NCBI RefSeq assembly: GCF_014639155.1 | Contig: NZ_BMFT01000002.1 | Location: forward strand, 558,001-622,000 | Length of the DNA: 64,000 nucleotides | Direction: 5' to 3' | From: Paenibacillus segetis | GTDB lineage: Bacteria; Bacillota; Bacilli; Paenibacillales; Paenibacillaceae | Part shown: positions 1-9,578 of the stretch, piece after piece | Position numbering within the stretch: the stretch's first letter is position 1 | Layout of the letters: each line of letters opens with the position of its first letter | Notes under the pieces: generated by a model | Databases searched by the model: none | What the model saw: only the letters and a program-made list of their open reading frames with translations | What the model was told of the DNA's origin: nothing | Program-made: the position numbers and the translations under genes

Positions 1-1242
<1,242 letters not shown>

Positions 1243-1302
1243 TTCGCACCGTTAAGGCGGATGCTTCAGAAATGAACTGTCCCACGAACAGGAGGGATGA
1301 AT

Positions 1303-1716
1303 ATGAGCACCTTTTTATTAGAAATTGTTACACCGGAGCACGTGGTGTTCTCACATGAAGTGAACAGCTTGTCTGTTCGCGGAGTAGAAGGAGAGCTTGG
1401 GATATTACCAAGTCATATTCCACTTGTGACACCGCTTCAAGTCGCTCCAATCGTGGTTAAGACGGAAGGCAGAAACTTGTCGATTGCGGTACATGGTGGT
1501 TTTGTCGAAGTTCAGAGTGATAAAGTAATCGTTCTTGCGGAAAGTGCCGAACTGCCAGAGGCGATTGATGTCGAACGGGCAGTTGCTGCTCGTGAACGTG
1601 CTGAACGGCGGCTAGCTGCTCGTAGTAATCAAGATCGGGTCGACCATCGTCGTGCCGAGCTTGCGTTACAAAGAGCTATAACTCGGATTAATGTATCAAG
1701 CAAGTCCAAGGAGTAG
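1303..1716 (+). CDS. atpC: ATP synthase F1 subunit epsilon
   Basis: Epsilon subunit of F1; it sits in the central stalk, couples gamma to the c ring and can inhibit ATP hydrolysis. The 137-residue product has the N-terminal beta-sandwich (VRGVEGELGILPSHIPLVTPL) and the C-terminal helical hairpin with the RRAELALQRAITR motif, at the normal family length. An in-frame ATG at 1297 is only 1 nt from the AGGAGG (1290-1295), whereas the ATG at 1303 is 7 nt from it, so 1303 is chosen. It is the last gene of the atp operon and is followed by a strong terminator. Confidence 0.97.
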   Translation: MSTFLLEIVTPEHVVFSHEVNSLSVRGVEGELGILPSHIPLVTPLQVAPIVVKTEGRNLSIAVHGGFVEVQSDKVIVLAESAELPEAIDVERAVAARERAERRLAARSNQDRVDHRRAELALQRAITRINVSSKSKE

Positions 1717-1728
1717 TCTTAAGAGTTA

Positions 1729-1760
1729 GCCGGACATCTTGAAAGGTGTCCGGCTTTTTC
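1729..1760 (+). terminator. Intrinsic terminator of the atp operon
   Basis: A 10-bp stem (1729-1738 with 1745-1754, one G-T pair) is followed by TTTTT at 1755-1759, 12 bp after the atpC stop. It ends the ATP synthase operon. Confidence 0.9.
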
Positions 1761-2088
1761 TATATGAAAAACTTTAATAATCTTGATTTGCCGTTACTAG
1801 GAAAATTAAGGTTGAAATATGAAGGAGAAAGCATATTCCGTGTAGAACCTAACGTAAAGAAACAAAGAATAGGCTTATCCTTCCTAAAAAACCTTTTTTA
1901 TAAAAAAAATTTACGATTTATCGAATTGGAAACACTTTCATGTAAAAGAAAAGCTGGATTATTGTCACTTTGCCAAGTATGATAAATAAGGTCTATATTT
2001 TTACAGAGTGCTGACCAATATATTTAGAGAGTGTTAACCGATTTCGGGTTGGCGGCATAGATATAATCGTGACAGGGAGGAAGTACAT

Positions 2089-2340
2089 GTGAATCCAGTC
2101 GAGTCAGTATCTGCTCAGGTCGGTGTGAGTGGCCTTACGGCAATTCTCATATCACTGGTGTGCATTGCCTTGTCTTGGTGGGCTATGCAGAATCTCAAGC
2201 TGGATTTGTTCATACGTCATCCGAAGGGACCGCAGGGCAAGTTGCTCCAATTGCTGCTCTCTGTAGTACTTGGGCATTTTGTGGCCTCTTTTATCATGGA
2301 TTACTTGGGATATACACAAATGCTACGTTATTTGTTTTAA
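2089..2340 (+). CDS. ywzB: YwzB-like DUF1146 small membrane protein
   Basis: 83-residue protein with two predicted membrane segments (about residues 15-35 and 55-75) separated by a short basic loop with the motif FIRHPKGPQGKLLQ. It resembles the DUF1146 family represented by YwzB, which in Bacillus and relatives lies between the atp operon and murA, as here. The start is GTG at 2089, preceded by GGGAGG; the overlapping ATG at 2087 runs straight into a stop. The function of the family is not known. The conserved position next to ATP synthase and murA is the main support for the name. Confidence 0.85.
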   Translation: MNPVESVSAQVGVSGLTAILISLVCIALSWWAMQNLKLDLFIRHPKGPQGKLLQLLLSVVLGHFVASFIMDYLGYTQMLRYLF

Positions 2341-2469
2341 TTTCCAGGTCTTTGGTTAAAGTGTGTTAGACTATGATATGGCAGCTGAAAATGTCGAATA
2401 ACATCAAAACAATGTGTCAACAATGAAGAATAGGGATTATGATACGTTATTTAGGATCTACGAATTAGA

Positions 2470-2526
2470 AGAGGGCAATTTCCTCTGAAATGCGCACTTT
2501 TTCGACAATGACAAGACATTGTGCGC
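2470..2526 (+). other. Two inverted repeats in the ywzB-murA intergenic region
   Basis: In the 283-bp gap before murA a short hairpin (AGAGG/CCTCT, about 2469-2486) is followed by a nested inverted repeat. The outer arms are GCGCA 2492-2496 and TGCGC 2522-2526; the inner arms are CAATG 2506-2510 and CATTG 2517-2521. The right arms are contiguous while the left arms are separated by a 9-nt bulge. No U-run follows, so it is not a standard terminator. It could be a leader RNA structure or an operator. Nothing else is recognised in this gap apart from the short ORF before murA. Confidence 0.35.
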
Positions 2527-2546
2527 CTTTAACCATGGGTGATATG

Positions 2547-2627
2547 ATGAAATTTAGTGAACGAGCGGATATCTTTTCCAAATTAAGGAATCAGATGAAA
2601 ATGAACGCGCGGAGGGAACCAAGATGA
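2547..2627 (+). CDS. Possible 26-codon leader peptide overlapping murA start
   Basis: A short frame runs from ATG 2547 (another ATG at 2544) to a TGA at 2625-2627 that overlaps the murA ATG (2624) in the ATGA arrangement typical of translational coupling. A GGTGAT sequence at 2538-2543 could act as a ribosome binding site. The peptide would be short and basic with no recognised domain. There is no evidence beyond this geometry, and it could be chance; murA also has its own GGAGG. Confidence 0.25.
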   Translation: MKFSERADIFSKLRNQMKMNARREPR

Positions 2628-3967
2628 GCAAATTTATCGTCCGCGGTGGCAATGTTTTGGCCGGGAACGTTAAAGTAAGCGGAGCTAAAAATTCAGTGCT
2701 ACCGATCATCGCAGCGTCTTTGTTAGGTGAGGAAGGGATCAGCATTATTCGTGATGCACCTCCCCTTGATGATGTGATGACCATTAATAAAGTGTTAGAA
2801 TCGCTTGGAGCGAATGTTACATATGACCGAGAAGTCATTATGGTAAATGCACAGAACATCGCTTCTTGTGAAGCACCGTACGAATGGGTACGGAAAATGC
2901 GGGCATCATTTCTTGTCATGGGACCTTTGTTAACTCGCACGGGTTATACTCGGATCTCGTTACCAGGGGGCTGTGCAATTGGAACACGTCCAATTGATCA
3001 GCATTTGAAAGGCTTTGAAGCCATGGGTGCAGAGATCAACCTGGGTCAAGGCTTTATTGAGGCGAAAACTGAAGGCCGGTTACGTGGGGCTAAGGTGTAT
3101 TTGGATGTAGCAAGTGTAGGTGCAACGGAGAATATAATGATGGCTGCGACTTTAGCCGAAGGAACAACTGTGATTGAGAATGCTGCCAAAGAGCCTGAAA
3201 TTGTTGATTTGGCTAATTATCTGAACGGCATGGGCGCTATTGTGCGCGGAGCAGGTACAGGGGTTATCCGGATTGAAGGCGTTGAGAAGTTGCATGGCGT
3301 AGAGCATACGGTTATTCCTGATCGGGTAGAAGCAGGCACATTTATGATAGCAGCTGCTATGACTGGTGGTGACGTGTTTGTAGAAGGGGCTATTGCAGAC
3401 CATCTGGGACCCGTTATTTCAAAGCTGGAGGAAATGGGCGTAAGTATAGACGCGCAAGAGAATGGTATTCGTGTCCGTGCTGATAAGCCTCTGAAAGCAG
3501 TTGATGTGAAGACACTACCGTATCCAGGATTTCCGACTGATATGCAATCTCAAATGATGGCTTTATTGCTGGTATCGGAAGGCACGAGTGTTGTCACTGA
3601 GACCGTATTTGAGAACCGATTCATGCATGTTGATCAGTTCCGTCTGATGAACGCTGAGATTAAGGTAGAAGGCCGTGGGGCTATTGTCACCGGAGGTGCG
3701 AAGCTAAGTGGAGCTAAGGTGTGCGCTACAGACCTACGGGCTGGTGCGGCGTTGATTATTGCTGGCTTAGTGGCTGATGGTACAACTGAAGTGAGTGGAA
3801 CTCATCACATTGATCGTGGCTATGTTCATTTGGCTGAGAAGCTATCGGGACTGGGAGCGGACATTTGGCGCATCTCGATGGAAGAACCAGCTGTTGAATC
3901 TGGAAAGGTACTGCAACCTCAACAAGAGGAACGTCCTGTACTTAAGATTCAACCAACCTGGGCGTAA
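2624..3967 (+). CDS. murA: UDP-N-acetylglucosamine 1-carboxyvinyltransferase
   Basis: First committed step of peptidoglycan synthesis: enolpyruvyl transfer from PEP to UDP-GlcNAc in the cytoplasm. The 447-residue product has the substrate-binding KN pair (residues 22-23), the PPLDDV segment, and the active-site loop [14 protein letters not shown] with the PEP-binding cysteine at residue 117, which is the target of fosfomycin. The C-terminal domain is complete, with a slightly longer tail than the B. subtilis enzyme. The start has a GGAGG 10 bp upstream. Position downstream of the atp operon and ywzB matches the MurAA paralogue of Bacillus. Confidence 0.98.
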   Translation: MSKFIVRGGNVLAGNVKVSGAKNSVLPIIAASLLGEEGISIIRDAPPLDDVMTINKVLESLGANVTYDREVIMVNAQNIASCEAPYEWVRKMRASFLVMGPLLTRTGYTRISLPGGCAIGTRPIDQHLKGFEAMGAEINLGQGFIEAKTEGRLRGAKVYLDVASVGATENIMMAATLAEGTTVIENAAKEPEIVDLANYLNGMGAIVRGAGTGVIRIEGVEKLHGVEHTVIPDRVEAGTFMIAAAMTGGDVFVEGAIADHLGPVISKLEEMGVSIDAQENGIRVRADKPLKAVDVKTLPYPGFPTDMQSQMMALLLVSEGTSVVTETVFENRFMHVDQFRLMNAEIKVEGRGAIVTGGAKLSGAKVCATDLRAGAALIIAGLVADGTTEVSGTHHIDRGYVHLAEKLSGLGADIWRISMEEPAVESGKVLQPQQEERPVLKIQPTWA

Positions 3968-4036
3968 TCGAACACACATTAAACTGCATACAGAACATTT
4001 TGAATTCAGAAATAATTCTTCATTTAATTATCGATT

Positions 4037-4066
4037 AGACCATACTGCGAAGTATGGTCTTTTTTA
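4037..4066 (+). terminator. Intrinsic terminator after murA
   Basis: A perfect 10-bp stem (4037-4046 with 4051-4060), a 4-nt loop and a run of T from about 4059 to 4065. It lies 70 bp after the murA stop. Confidence 0.92.
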
Positions 4067-4101
4067 TTTGTTTTATGAGTATGCTGAGTGATAAAAAATC
4101 A

Positions 4102-4136
4102 GATCAGCTCGAGTTCCTCGGGTTGGTCTTTTTTTT
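4102..4136 (+). terminator. Second tandem terminator after murA
   Basis: A 12-bp stem (4102-4113 with 4117-4128) with three G-T pairs and a 3-nt loop is followed by eight T residues. A run of A precedes the stem, so it may also work on the other strand. It separates murA from the repeat array that starts 22 bp later. Confidence 0.85.
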
Positions 4137-4157
4137 ATGAGACTCGAAGTGAGCAGC

Positions 4158-4343
4158 TAGTTGCATTTAGTGCAGTTAATTTTGGAGATAGGGGCGTTGA
4201 TTCATAAATAGATGTATAAAGTGCAATTATATTCGAGGTAAATAGAGAGTACTTCGGAATACATACTTTTTAAGTGTAATTTATGTATTTAAAAGAGATC
4301 GAAACCGAATGGACATCAGAATTAGTTGTAGTATGTGCAATTA
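4158..4343. repeat. Phased 21-bp dyad array A (four units)
   Basis: Four copies of an imperfect palindrome with consensus TAnnTGYA-N5-TRCAnnTA lie at 4158-4178, 4209-4229, 4271-4291 and 4323-4343. Start-to-start distances are 51, 62 and 52 bp. The sequences between units are not similar to each other. The array fills most of the 582-bp gap between murA and spoIID, begins just after the second terminator, and ends 206 bp before the spoIID start. It is one of five arrays with the same geometry in this window. Function is unknown. Confidence 0.85.
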
Positions 4344-4549
4344 AATATTTGATCAAGTAAGTGAGAGATTAGTTTTCCTATTGATGTGTGGATTGATTGT
4401 TTTGAGTTCTATCAAAAGAGAGAATCTCATATCTATAAGTATAGCGAACAAAAGATATAAGGAGCTTAAACGCTAGGGTCACGTGAGTCAGCTAATTGAT
4501 GAGAGCAAGCTAGCAACAGCAGCATGAATTGGATGGAGGTTAAGGATAA

Positions 4550-6025
4550 ATGGAGCACAAGGGCTCTCCTTTGAAAATAAATCTGGCGGCTCGCAGAAAA
4601 GAGGAACAGGTTAGCCCCATAGTATCTGGGGCGGAAGCAAGGGATCATTCGCATTTAAAAGTAGTGAACGAGGAGAAACGGCTCGAAGATACAAGGCTGA
4701 TGCAAAATAGAAGTAGCGGCGATAGGCGTTCGCCGCATACAGCCTCGCCGCGCACAGCCACGCCGCGTGGCGAAGCGGGCGTGGGCTCGGCGCCTGCGCC
4801 TGCGGCCCGGGAGCCCGCCTTGCCGGCCGGGTTATCCGCCCCGGCCCCGGCCCCGGCCTCGGTGCAGCCGCCGCCCCGGCCCGCGCGCCTGGCCCACGCG
4901 GCTGCACCCGCGCACGCGCAGCCGCCGCTTCGAAGTTCCTTCCGCCTCAGGCGCGGAAGGAGCTTCGGGAGGCTCGCGGCCGCTCTGGCGGCGCTCGCCG
5001 CGCTCGCGGTGCTGCTGCCGGCGCTGCTCGCCAGCCGGAGCACGCCGCGGCCGCCCGCGCCGGTGCAAGCGGGGCCTGTGGCGAAGGCCACCGCTCCCAA
5101 GGCCCTGCTGCCCTCCTTCCTCGTGCCTATGGCACCGGAACTCTCGGTACGCGTCCATCTTACACATACGGGCGTCGTCGAGACCCTGCCGCTCGAAGAA
5201 TACGTGACAGGCGTGCTGGCTGCCGAGATGCCAGCGGAGTTTGAACTAGAAGCACTAAAAGCACAAGCGATCGCAGCACGAACATTTATCATTCGTCGCT
5301 TAGCAGCTGGAGATACTAGCGGCGTTCCTGCATTGGATGCGGACGTTACCGATACTGTTGCCCATCAAGCTTATTTGTCTAAGCAAGATCTGGAGCAGTG
5401 GGTGTTAAGCGGCAAGTCAGAGCAATTGGCCAAGCTTGAGCGAGCGGTCCAAGAGACAAGCGGCTTGATCATGACCTATCAGGGCCAGCCGATTACGGCT
5501 TCCTTTTTCTCCGCCAGTGGAGGATATACAGAGAACTCGGAAGAGTACTGGACCACCCAAATCCCTTACCTCCGCAGTGTGCCAAGCCCATGGGAAGCTA
5601 CCATAGACCCAGGCTTCAAAGAAACCGTGACACTACCAATAAGTGAGATGTTCGGCAAGTTAGGTTTGCGAGTCCCAGCACGATCGGCATCGACTAGCGT
5701 AGAGCAAGAGACTCGTACGATGAACAAGCTATTTAAGATTCTATCAGTTACTACCGGACATAAAGTGAAGGACATCTCTATCGGCGGAAAAGTATTTACA
5801 GGTCGAGAAGTGAGAGAAAAGTTGAAACTTCGTTCCAGTCAATTTACGCTAGCGCTAGACGGGGAAAATGTAAATATCACAACTTACGGTTATGGACACG
5901 GAGTTGGAATGAGCCAGTGGGGTGCAAATGGCATGGCTAAAGAAGGGTATACTTGCACGCAAATTCTCAAACACTATTATACGGGGATATCTTTTCGGCA
6001 AGCCTCTCACATCCTCAAAAGTTAA
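4550..6025 (+). CDS. spoIID: Stage II sporulation protein D (lytic transglycosylase)
   Basis: SpoIID degrades peptidoglycan during engulfment of the forespore, working with SpoIIM and SpoIIP at the mother-cell membrane. The 491-residue product is much longer than the 343 residues of B. subtilis SpoIID because of a long N-terminal cytoplasmic region, Pro/Ala-rich from about residue 65 to 125. The membrane segment is at residues 141-161 and the SpoIID domain begins near residue 198. The EMPAEFE motif (226-232) contains the Glu known to be catalytic in the family, and the GYGHGVGMSQWGANGMA segment near the C-terminus is diagnostic. The start has GGAGGT 9 bp upstream. The DNA for residues 60-190 is far more GC-rich than the rest of the gene, so that part has an origin or mutational history unlike its flanks. 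The gene is next to spoIIQ. I could not identify a convincing sigma-E promoter. Confidence 0.96.
   Translation: MEHKGSPLKINLAARRKEEQVSPIVSGAEARDHSHLKVVNEEKRLEDTRLMQNRSSGDRRSPHTASPRTATPRGEAGVGSAPAPAAREPALPAGLSAPAPAPASVQPPPRPARLAHAAAPAHAQPPLRSSFRLRRGRSFGRLAAALAALAALAVLLPALLASRSTPRPPAPVQAGPVAKATAPKALLPSFLVPMAPELSVRVHLTHTGVVETLPLEEYVTGVLAAEMPAEFELEALKAQAIAARTFIIRRLAAGDTSGVPALDADVTDTVAHQAYLSKQDLEQWVLSGKSEQLAKLERAVQETSGLIMTYQGQPITASFFSASGGYTENSEEYWTTQIPYLRSVPSPWEATIDPGFKETVTLPISEMFGKLGLRVPARSASTSVEQETRTMNKLFKILSVTTGHKVKDISIGGKVFTGREVREKLKLRSSQFTLALDGENVNITTYGYGHGVGMSQWGANGMAKEGYTCTQILKHYYTGISFRQASHILKS
4730..5130. other. GC-rich island inside spoIID
   Basis: The sequence changes abruptly from the balanced composition of the surrounding gene to almost pure G/C with CCG, GCC and GCG repeats, then changes back. 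It encodes the Pro/Ala-rich cytoplasmic linker, the transmembrane segment and the start of the outer domain. Long spurious reading frames appear on both strands because stop codons are rare in such DNA. A similar island lies in comFA at about 45520-46130. Confidence 0.8.
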
Positions 6026-6051
6026 TATTTCAAAAAAATGATATAAACGAA

Positions 6052-6080
6052 GTATAAAAGAGTCGCACCCGGTAACACTG
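6052..6080 (+). promoter_or_regulatory. Predicted sigma-F promoter of spoIIQ
   Basis: GTATA at 6052-6056, a 14-bp spacer, then GGTAACACT at 6071-6079 fits the forespore sigma-F pattern (GyATA, then GGnnAnAnT). It lies about 20 bp before the spoIIQ start codon. spoIIQ is a known sigma-F gene in Bacillus, which agrees with this call. Confidence 0.7.
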
Positions 6081-6099
6081 GTTATTGAGGTGATGCTAA

Positions 6100-6849
6100 A
6101 TGAATGAACAAAATCAAAAAAATCAACCCCATGGGGAATCTCCTAAAAAAGGAATGGGAGAGCCGGTAGCTCCGGTATCCGCATGGAAAAGACTGTTGTC
6201 AAAGAGATGGGTATACCCGGCAGCATATGTGGCGGCAGCGGCAATTATACTAACCTTAGTGTGGGTCTACCAGGATGCTAGCCAAAAGCCAATGGATTCG
6301 ACCCCCGCTAGTGTTACAGATTCTTTGAATCTTCCAGGTGACAGCGATACGCTGGGCCAAGCGGAAGACAAAGACGGTAAGTCAGTCGAGACGCTCGCCA
6401 CTTATGAAGACCTGGCATGGCCAGTAGCTAAGGTAGCTGATGTTACGATTGTCAAACCATTCTATGAGAAGGATGGCTCAGCTGAGGATCATCAAGCTGC
6501 GCTAGTTCAGTACAAAGACACCTTCACTCCAAATACCGGGATTGACCTGGCACGTGAAGATGACAAGCCTTTTGGAGTAACTGCTGCATTAGGTGGTAAG
6601 GTTACTTCGGTACAAGAACATCCATTGCTCGGTTTTGTCGTAGAAATTACGCATGCGAACAACCTGAAAACCGTGTACGAAAGTTTAGCGGATGTAAAGG
6701 TGAAGCTGAACGACGAAGTGAAGCAAGGAGATACCATTGCTACCGCTGGACGTAATGAGCAGGAGAAAGACCTTGGCACTCACGTACACTTTGCTGTGTA
6801 TGAGAATGGTGAATTGGTCAATCCGGCATCTGTACTTCCGAAGAATTAA
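6100..6849 (+). CDS. spoIIQ: Stage II sporulation protein Q (M23-family, degenerate zinc site)
   Basis: Forespore membrane protein that pairs with mother-cell SpoIIIAH to form the channel across the septum during engulfment. The 249-residue product has one transmembrane segment (residues 38-57) and a C-terminal LytM/M23 domain (about 110-245). The HVH motif (H228, H230) and the Asp of NTGID (D149) are present, but the first histidine of the usual HxGxD is Asn at residue 145. One zinc ligand is therefore missing, as reported for B. subtilis SpoIIQ, and peptidase activity is doubtful. A GAGGTGAT ribosome binding site and a sigma-F-like promoter precede the gene. The neighbours spoIID and spoIIID support the call. 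Confidence 0.95.
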   Translation: MNEQNQKNQPHGESPKKGMGEPVAPVSAWKRLLSKRWVYPAAYVAAAAIILTLVWVYQDASQKPMDSTPASVTDSLNLPGDSDTLGQAEDKDGKSVETLATYEDLAWPVAKVADVTIVKPFYEKDGSAEDHQAALVQYKDTFTPNTGIDLAREDDKPFGVTAALGGKVTSVQEHPLLGFVVEITHANNLKTVYESLADVKVKLNDEVKQGDTIATAGRNEQEKDLGTHVHFAVYENGELVNPASVLPKN

Positions 6850-6863
6850 TCTAGAGTGTGAAG

Positions 6864-6898
6864 AAGCGAAGAGCCAAAGCTCTCCGCTTCTTTTTTTG
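6864..6898 (+). terminator. Intrinsic terminator after spoIIQ
   Basis: Stem GAAGCG-a-AGAGC (6864-6875) pairs with GCTCT-c-CGCTTC (6880-6891) with one internal mismatch and a 4-nt loop, followed by seven T residues. Confidence 0.92.
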
Positions 6899-7009
6899 TG
6901 CCGTCCAAACGTCTCAATTTCTACTCAAATCAGCCCATGAAATCAAGGGAGATCACTTCATTTGTAAAAATAAATGGCCTCGCCTAGGCTTGTCATGCTT
7001 GGAAACAAA

Positions 7010-7037
7010 GAATATATGGGCACGCCCCTCATATAAT
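7010..7037 (+). promoter_or_regulatory. Predicted sigma-E promoter of spoIIID
   Basis: GAATATA at 7010-7016 and CATATAAT at 7030-7037, separated by 13 bp, resemble the mother-cell sigma-E elements (kmATATT and CATACAnT). It lies 33 bp before the spoIIID start. spoIIID is sigma-E dependent in Bacillus, which fits. Confidence 0.6.
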
Positions 7038-7070
7038 GTACCAAACTATCTCGAGTAGGGAGGCGGGAGC

Positions 7071-7355
7071 GTGCACGATTACATCAAGGAACGTACGATA
7101 AAAATAGGTCGCTGTATCGTGGAGACTCGGCACACGGTTCGGACCATTGCCAAAGAATTTGGCGTATCGAAAAGCACGGTGCATAAGGATTTGACCGAGC
7201 GTTTGCCGGAGATCAATCCGGATTTAGCAGATCAGGTGAAGCACATTCTCGAATATCACAAGTCGATTAGACATCTACGAGGAGGAGAGGCGACAAAGAT
7301 CAAATACAAGAAAAAAGGGCAAACGAAGAGAGAGGTTATTAGCTCGGTTAATTAA
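7071..7355 (+). CDS. spoIIID: Sporulation transcriptional regulator SpoIIID
   Basis: Small DNA-binding regulator that represses and activates mother-cell genes of the sigma-E regulon and helps switch on sigma-K. The 94-residue product matches the B. subtilis protein nearly end to end: the helix-turn-helix RTIAKEFGVSKSTVHKDLTE (residues 23-42) and the HKSIRHLRGGEATKIKYKKK basic tail. The start is GTG at 7071 with a GGGAGGCGGGAG purine tract upstream. mbl follows after 232 bp, as in Bacillus. Confidence 0.98.
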   Translation: MHDYIKERTIKIGRCIVETRHTVRTIAKEFGVSKSTVHKDLTERLPEINPDLADQVKHILEYHKSIRHLRGGEATKIKYKKKGQTKREVISSVN

Positions 7356-7587
7356 TGAGTAGGTAATAAGTTCATGTCGTAACAGGATCGTTATTGAACA
7401 CTCCCCCCAAAGTATGGTATTTTAAAATATGGTACAAGAATGTGGAAATTTATCCATGGCTCCCGAATTATAAAGGATTTTTGCAGCATTTGTAGAATAA
7501 CAACCTCTTAATGATGGGAAACTTTTGCCATATAGCCATATAAGGCTTTCTAGTGTTACAAAATACGCTTTGGGGGAGCAACAGACG

Positions 7588-8583
7588 ATGAGCAAGGATA
7601 TCGGTATTGATTTGGGCACAGCTAATGTGCTTATTCATGTCAAAGGAAAGGGAGTTGTACTCAACGAGCCATCCGTTGTGGCTATTGATAGTGACGCGAA
7701 ACGCGTTCTAGCTGTCGGTGAAGAAGCCAGACGAATGGTCGGTCGTACACCAGGAAACATTGTCGCGATTCGTCCACTTCGAGACGGGGTTATTGCCGAT
7801 TTTGAAATTACTGAAATGATGTTGAAATATTTCATCGATCGTGTCGGCGGAAGAAATTGGTACAGTCGTCCTCGTGTTCTCATCTGTGCACCTACAAACA
7901 TTACCTCTGTCGAACAGAAATCGATCCGCGAAGCGGCGGAACACTGTGGTGCTAAGGAAGTTTATCTAGAAGAGGAACCAAAGGCCGCTGCAATTGGGGC
8001 GGGTATGGATATTTATGAGCCGAGTGGCAACATGGTTGTTGATATTGGTGGCGGTACGACGGATGTGGCGGTGCTCTCCATGGGAGACATCGTCACGGCT
8101 TCGTCTATTAAAGTCGCCGGTGATACGTTTGATGCTGCCATTATTAAATATATTAAAGGAAAGTACAAGCTGTTAATCGGAGAGCGGACTGCAGAGGATA
8201 TCAAGATTGCAATTGGTACGGTGCATCCAATGGGTCGTATAGCCGAACTCGATATCCGTGGACGGGATATGGTCTCGGGTCTTCCTCTAACGGTTACGAT
8301 TACTTCAAGAGAAATTCAAGAAGCTTTGGCAGACTCAGTAACCTCTATCGTAACTGCTGCTAAGTCAGTGCTTGAGCGTACACCACCGGAATTGTCAGCG
8401 GACATTATTGATCGAGGTGTAATACTTACTGGCGGTGGTGCTCTACTGAACGGATTGGACGAGCTACTGGCTGAAGAATTACGTGTGCCCGTGCTGATTG
8501 CGGAAGATCCAATGCATTGCGTCGTTAAGGGAACAGGTATTATGCTCGACAATTTGGACCGGGTTATTAAGAAAAAATTCTAA
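7588..8583 (+). CDS. mbl: MreB-like actin homologue Mbl (rod shape protein)
   Basis: Actin-like ATPase that forms membrane-associated filaments moving with the peptidoglycan elongation machinery. The 331-residue product begins MSKDIGIDLGTANVLIHVKG, with the phosphate-1 loop DIGIDLGTAN. It contains the phosphate-2 motif VVDIGGGTTDVAV and the C-terminal GVILTGGGALLNGLD, and is full length. The start at 7588 is chosen because GGGGGAG lies about 10 bp upstream and the family begins here; the frame is open 21 codons further upstream without a ribosome binding site. The order spoIIID-mbl-flhO-flhP identifies it as Mbl rather than MreB or MreBH. Confidence 0.96.
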   Translation: MSKDIGIDLGTANVLIHVKGKGVVLNEPSVVAIDSDAKRVLAVGEEARRMVGRTPGNIVAIRPLRDGVIADFEITEMMLKYFIDRVGGRNWYSRPRVLICAPTNITSVEQKSIREAAEHCGAKEVYLEEEPKAAAIGAGMDIYEPSGNMVVDIGGGTTDVAVLSMGDIVTASSIKVAGDTFDAAIIKYIKGKYKLLIGERTAEDIKIAIGTVHPMGRIAELDIRGRDMVSGLPLTVTITSREIQEALADSVTSIVTAAKSVLERTPPELSADIIDRGVILTGGGALLNGLDELLAEELRVPVLIAEDPMHCVVKGTGIMLDNLDRVIKKKF

Positions 8584-8668
8584 TTCGCCGATATATAATG
8601 TAGGAATGTAAACTGACGTGACGGTGTTCGAATAACGGACAATAGTCATTATGTCTGGAGGGTTTTTC

Positions 8669-9547
8669 ATGTTAAGAGGACTCTATACCGCAGCAGCGGG
8701 GATGGTCACGCAGCAGCGGCGTCATGATACGGTGACACAGAATATCGCGAATTTGAATACACCGGGATACAAACAGGTTGATAGTGTGGCCCACTCTTTT
8801 CCTGAAATGATGGTTTCACTTGTAGGTGATAAGGAGTCTCCTGCTTCTCGTAAGATCGGGAAACTGACTACAGGGGTATTTGCGGAAGAGAGTTTGTCGT
8901 CATACAGACAAGGCGATCTTAGAGAGACGGGCAACAACACGGATTTCTCCCTAATATCCAGCCTGGATCTTGTTGATCCTGATACGGGCAAAGCTATGGC
9001 TTTTGATGCTTCAGGTAAATATGTGAATGCAAATGGGGAAGTGACTTACCGTCCGGGGGCTTTCTTCTCTATTATGGATAATAAGGACAACGTTCGTTAT
9101 ACACGTGATGGCAGCTTTACTGTGAATTCAGCAGGTGAGTTGAGAACATCTCAAGGCTATCGTGTGCTAGATTCAGCGGGTAATCCAATTGTATTAAATG
9201 GATCGGTTGATACGTTAACAGTGGATAGTAAGGGTAAGCTATTTGAGGATGGACTACCTCTAAATATTGCTATGGGGATCAAAGTTGTAAATCGTCCGCA
9301 AGAGCTGGTTCGTGAGGGGAACGGGGTATTCCGTGCCGAGAACGAGAATATTGCCGACATCAGAGATTTGCAAGTTACAGATGCTGCCGAGTTACGTCAA
9401 GGGTATCTGGAATCCTCTACTGTAGATCCGACTCAAGCGATGGTAGATATGCTGGCAGCACAACGGGCGTATGAATCCAATCAGAAGATTATTCAATACT
9501 ACGACAAAACTTTGGATAGAGCGGTTAACGAAGTTGGCAAGGTATAA
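8669..9547 (+). CDS. flhO: Flagellar rod-type protein FlhO (FlgF/FlgG family)
   Basis: Distal-rod/hook family protein exported through the flagellar secretion system to build the rod. The 292-residue product begins MLRGLYTAAAGMVTQQ and has the N-terminal flagellar basal-body rod motif (TQNIANLNTPGYKQ). The FlgE/F/G-like centre follows, then the C-terminal motif MLAAQRAYESNQKIIQ (about residues 262-277). The ATG at 8669 has GGAGGG 8 bp upstream; an earlier in-frame ATG at 8651 lies before that site. It follows mbl by 85 bp and precedes flhP, exactly as in B. subtilis. Confidence 0.92.
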   Translation: MLRGLYTAAAGMVTQQRRHDTVTQNIANLNTPGYKQVDSVAHSFPEMMVSLVGDKESPASRKIGKLTTGVFAEESLSSYRQGDLRETGNNTDFSLISSLDLVDPDTGKAMAFDASGKYVNANGEVTYRPGAFFSIMDNKDNVRYTRDGSFTVNSAGELRTSQGYRVLDSAGNPIVLNGSVDTLTVDSKGKLFEDGLPLNIAMGIKVVNRPQELVREGNGVFRAENENIADIRDLQVTDAAELRQGYLESSTVDPTQAMVDMLAAQRAYESNQKIIQYYDKTLDRAVNEVGKV

Positions 9548-9578
9548 TGCTACTATCGATTAATACAGGAGGTGCCCT

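Noticed and set aside
1746..1982. 78-residue frame after atpC
   Set aside because: It begins inside the terminator, has no ribosome binding site and has low-complexity Lys/Leu content.
4158..4343. GlnR/TnrA, Fur or CcpA binding sites as identity of the dyads
   Set aside because: The dyad has TGYA-N5-TRCA, whereas TnrA/GlnR sites are TGTnA-N7-TnACA, and the Fur and CcpA consensus sequences do not match.
4645..5292. 215-residue frame on the - strand opposite spoIID
   Set aside because: It is a by-product of the GC-rich island, where stops are rare; the + strand frame is a clear SpoIID.
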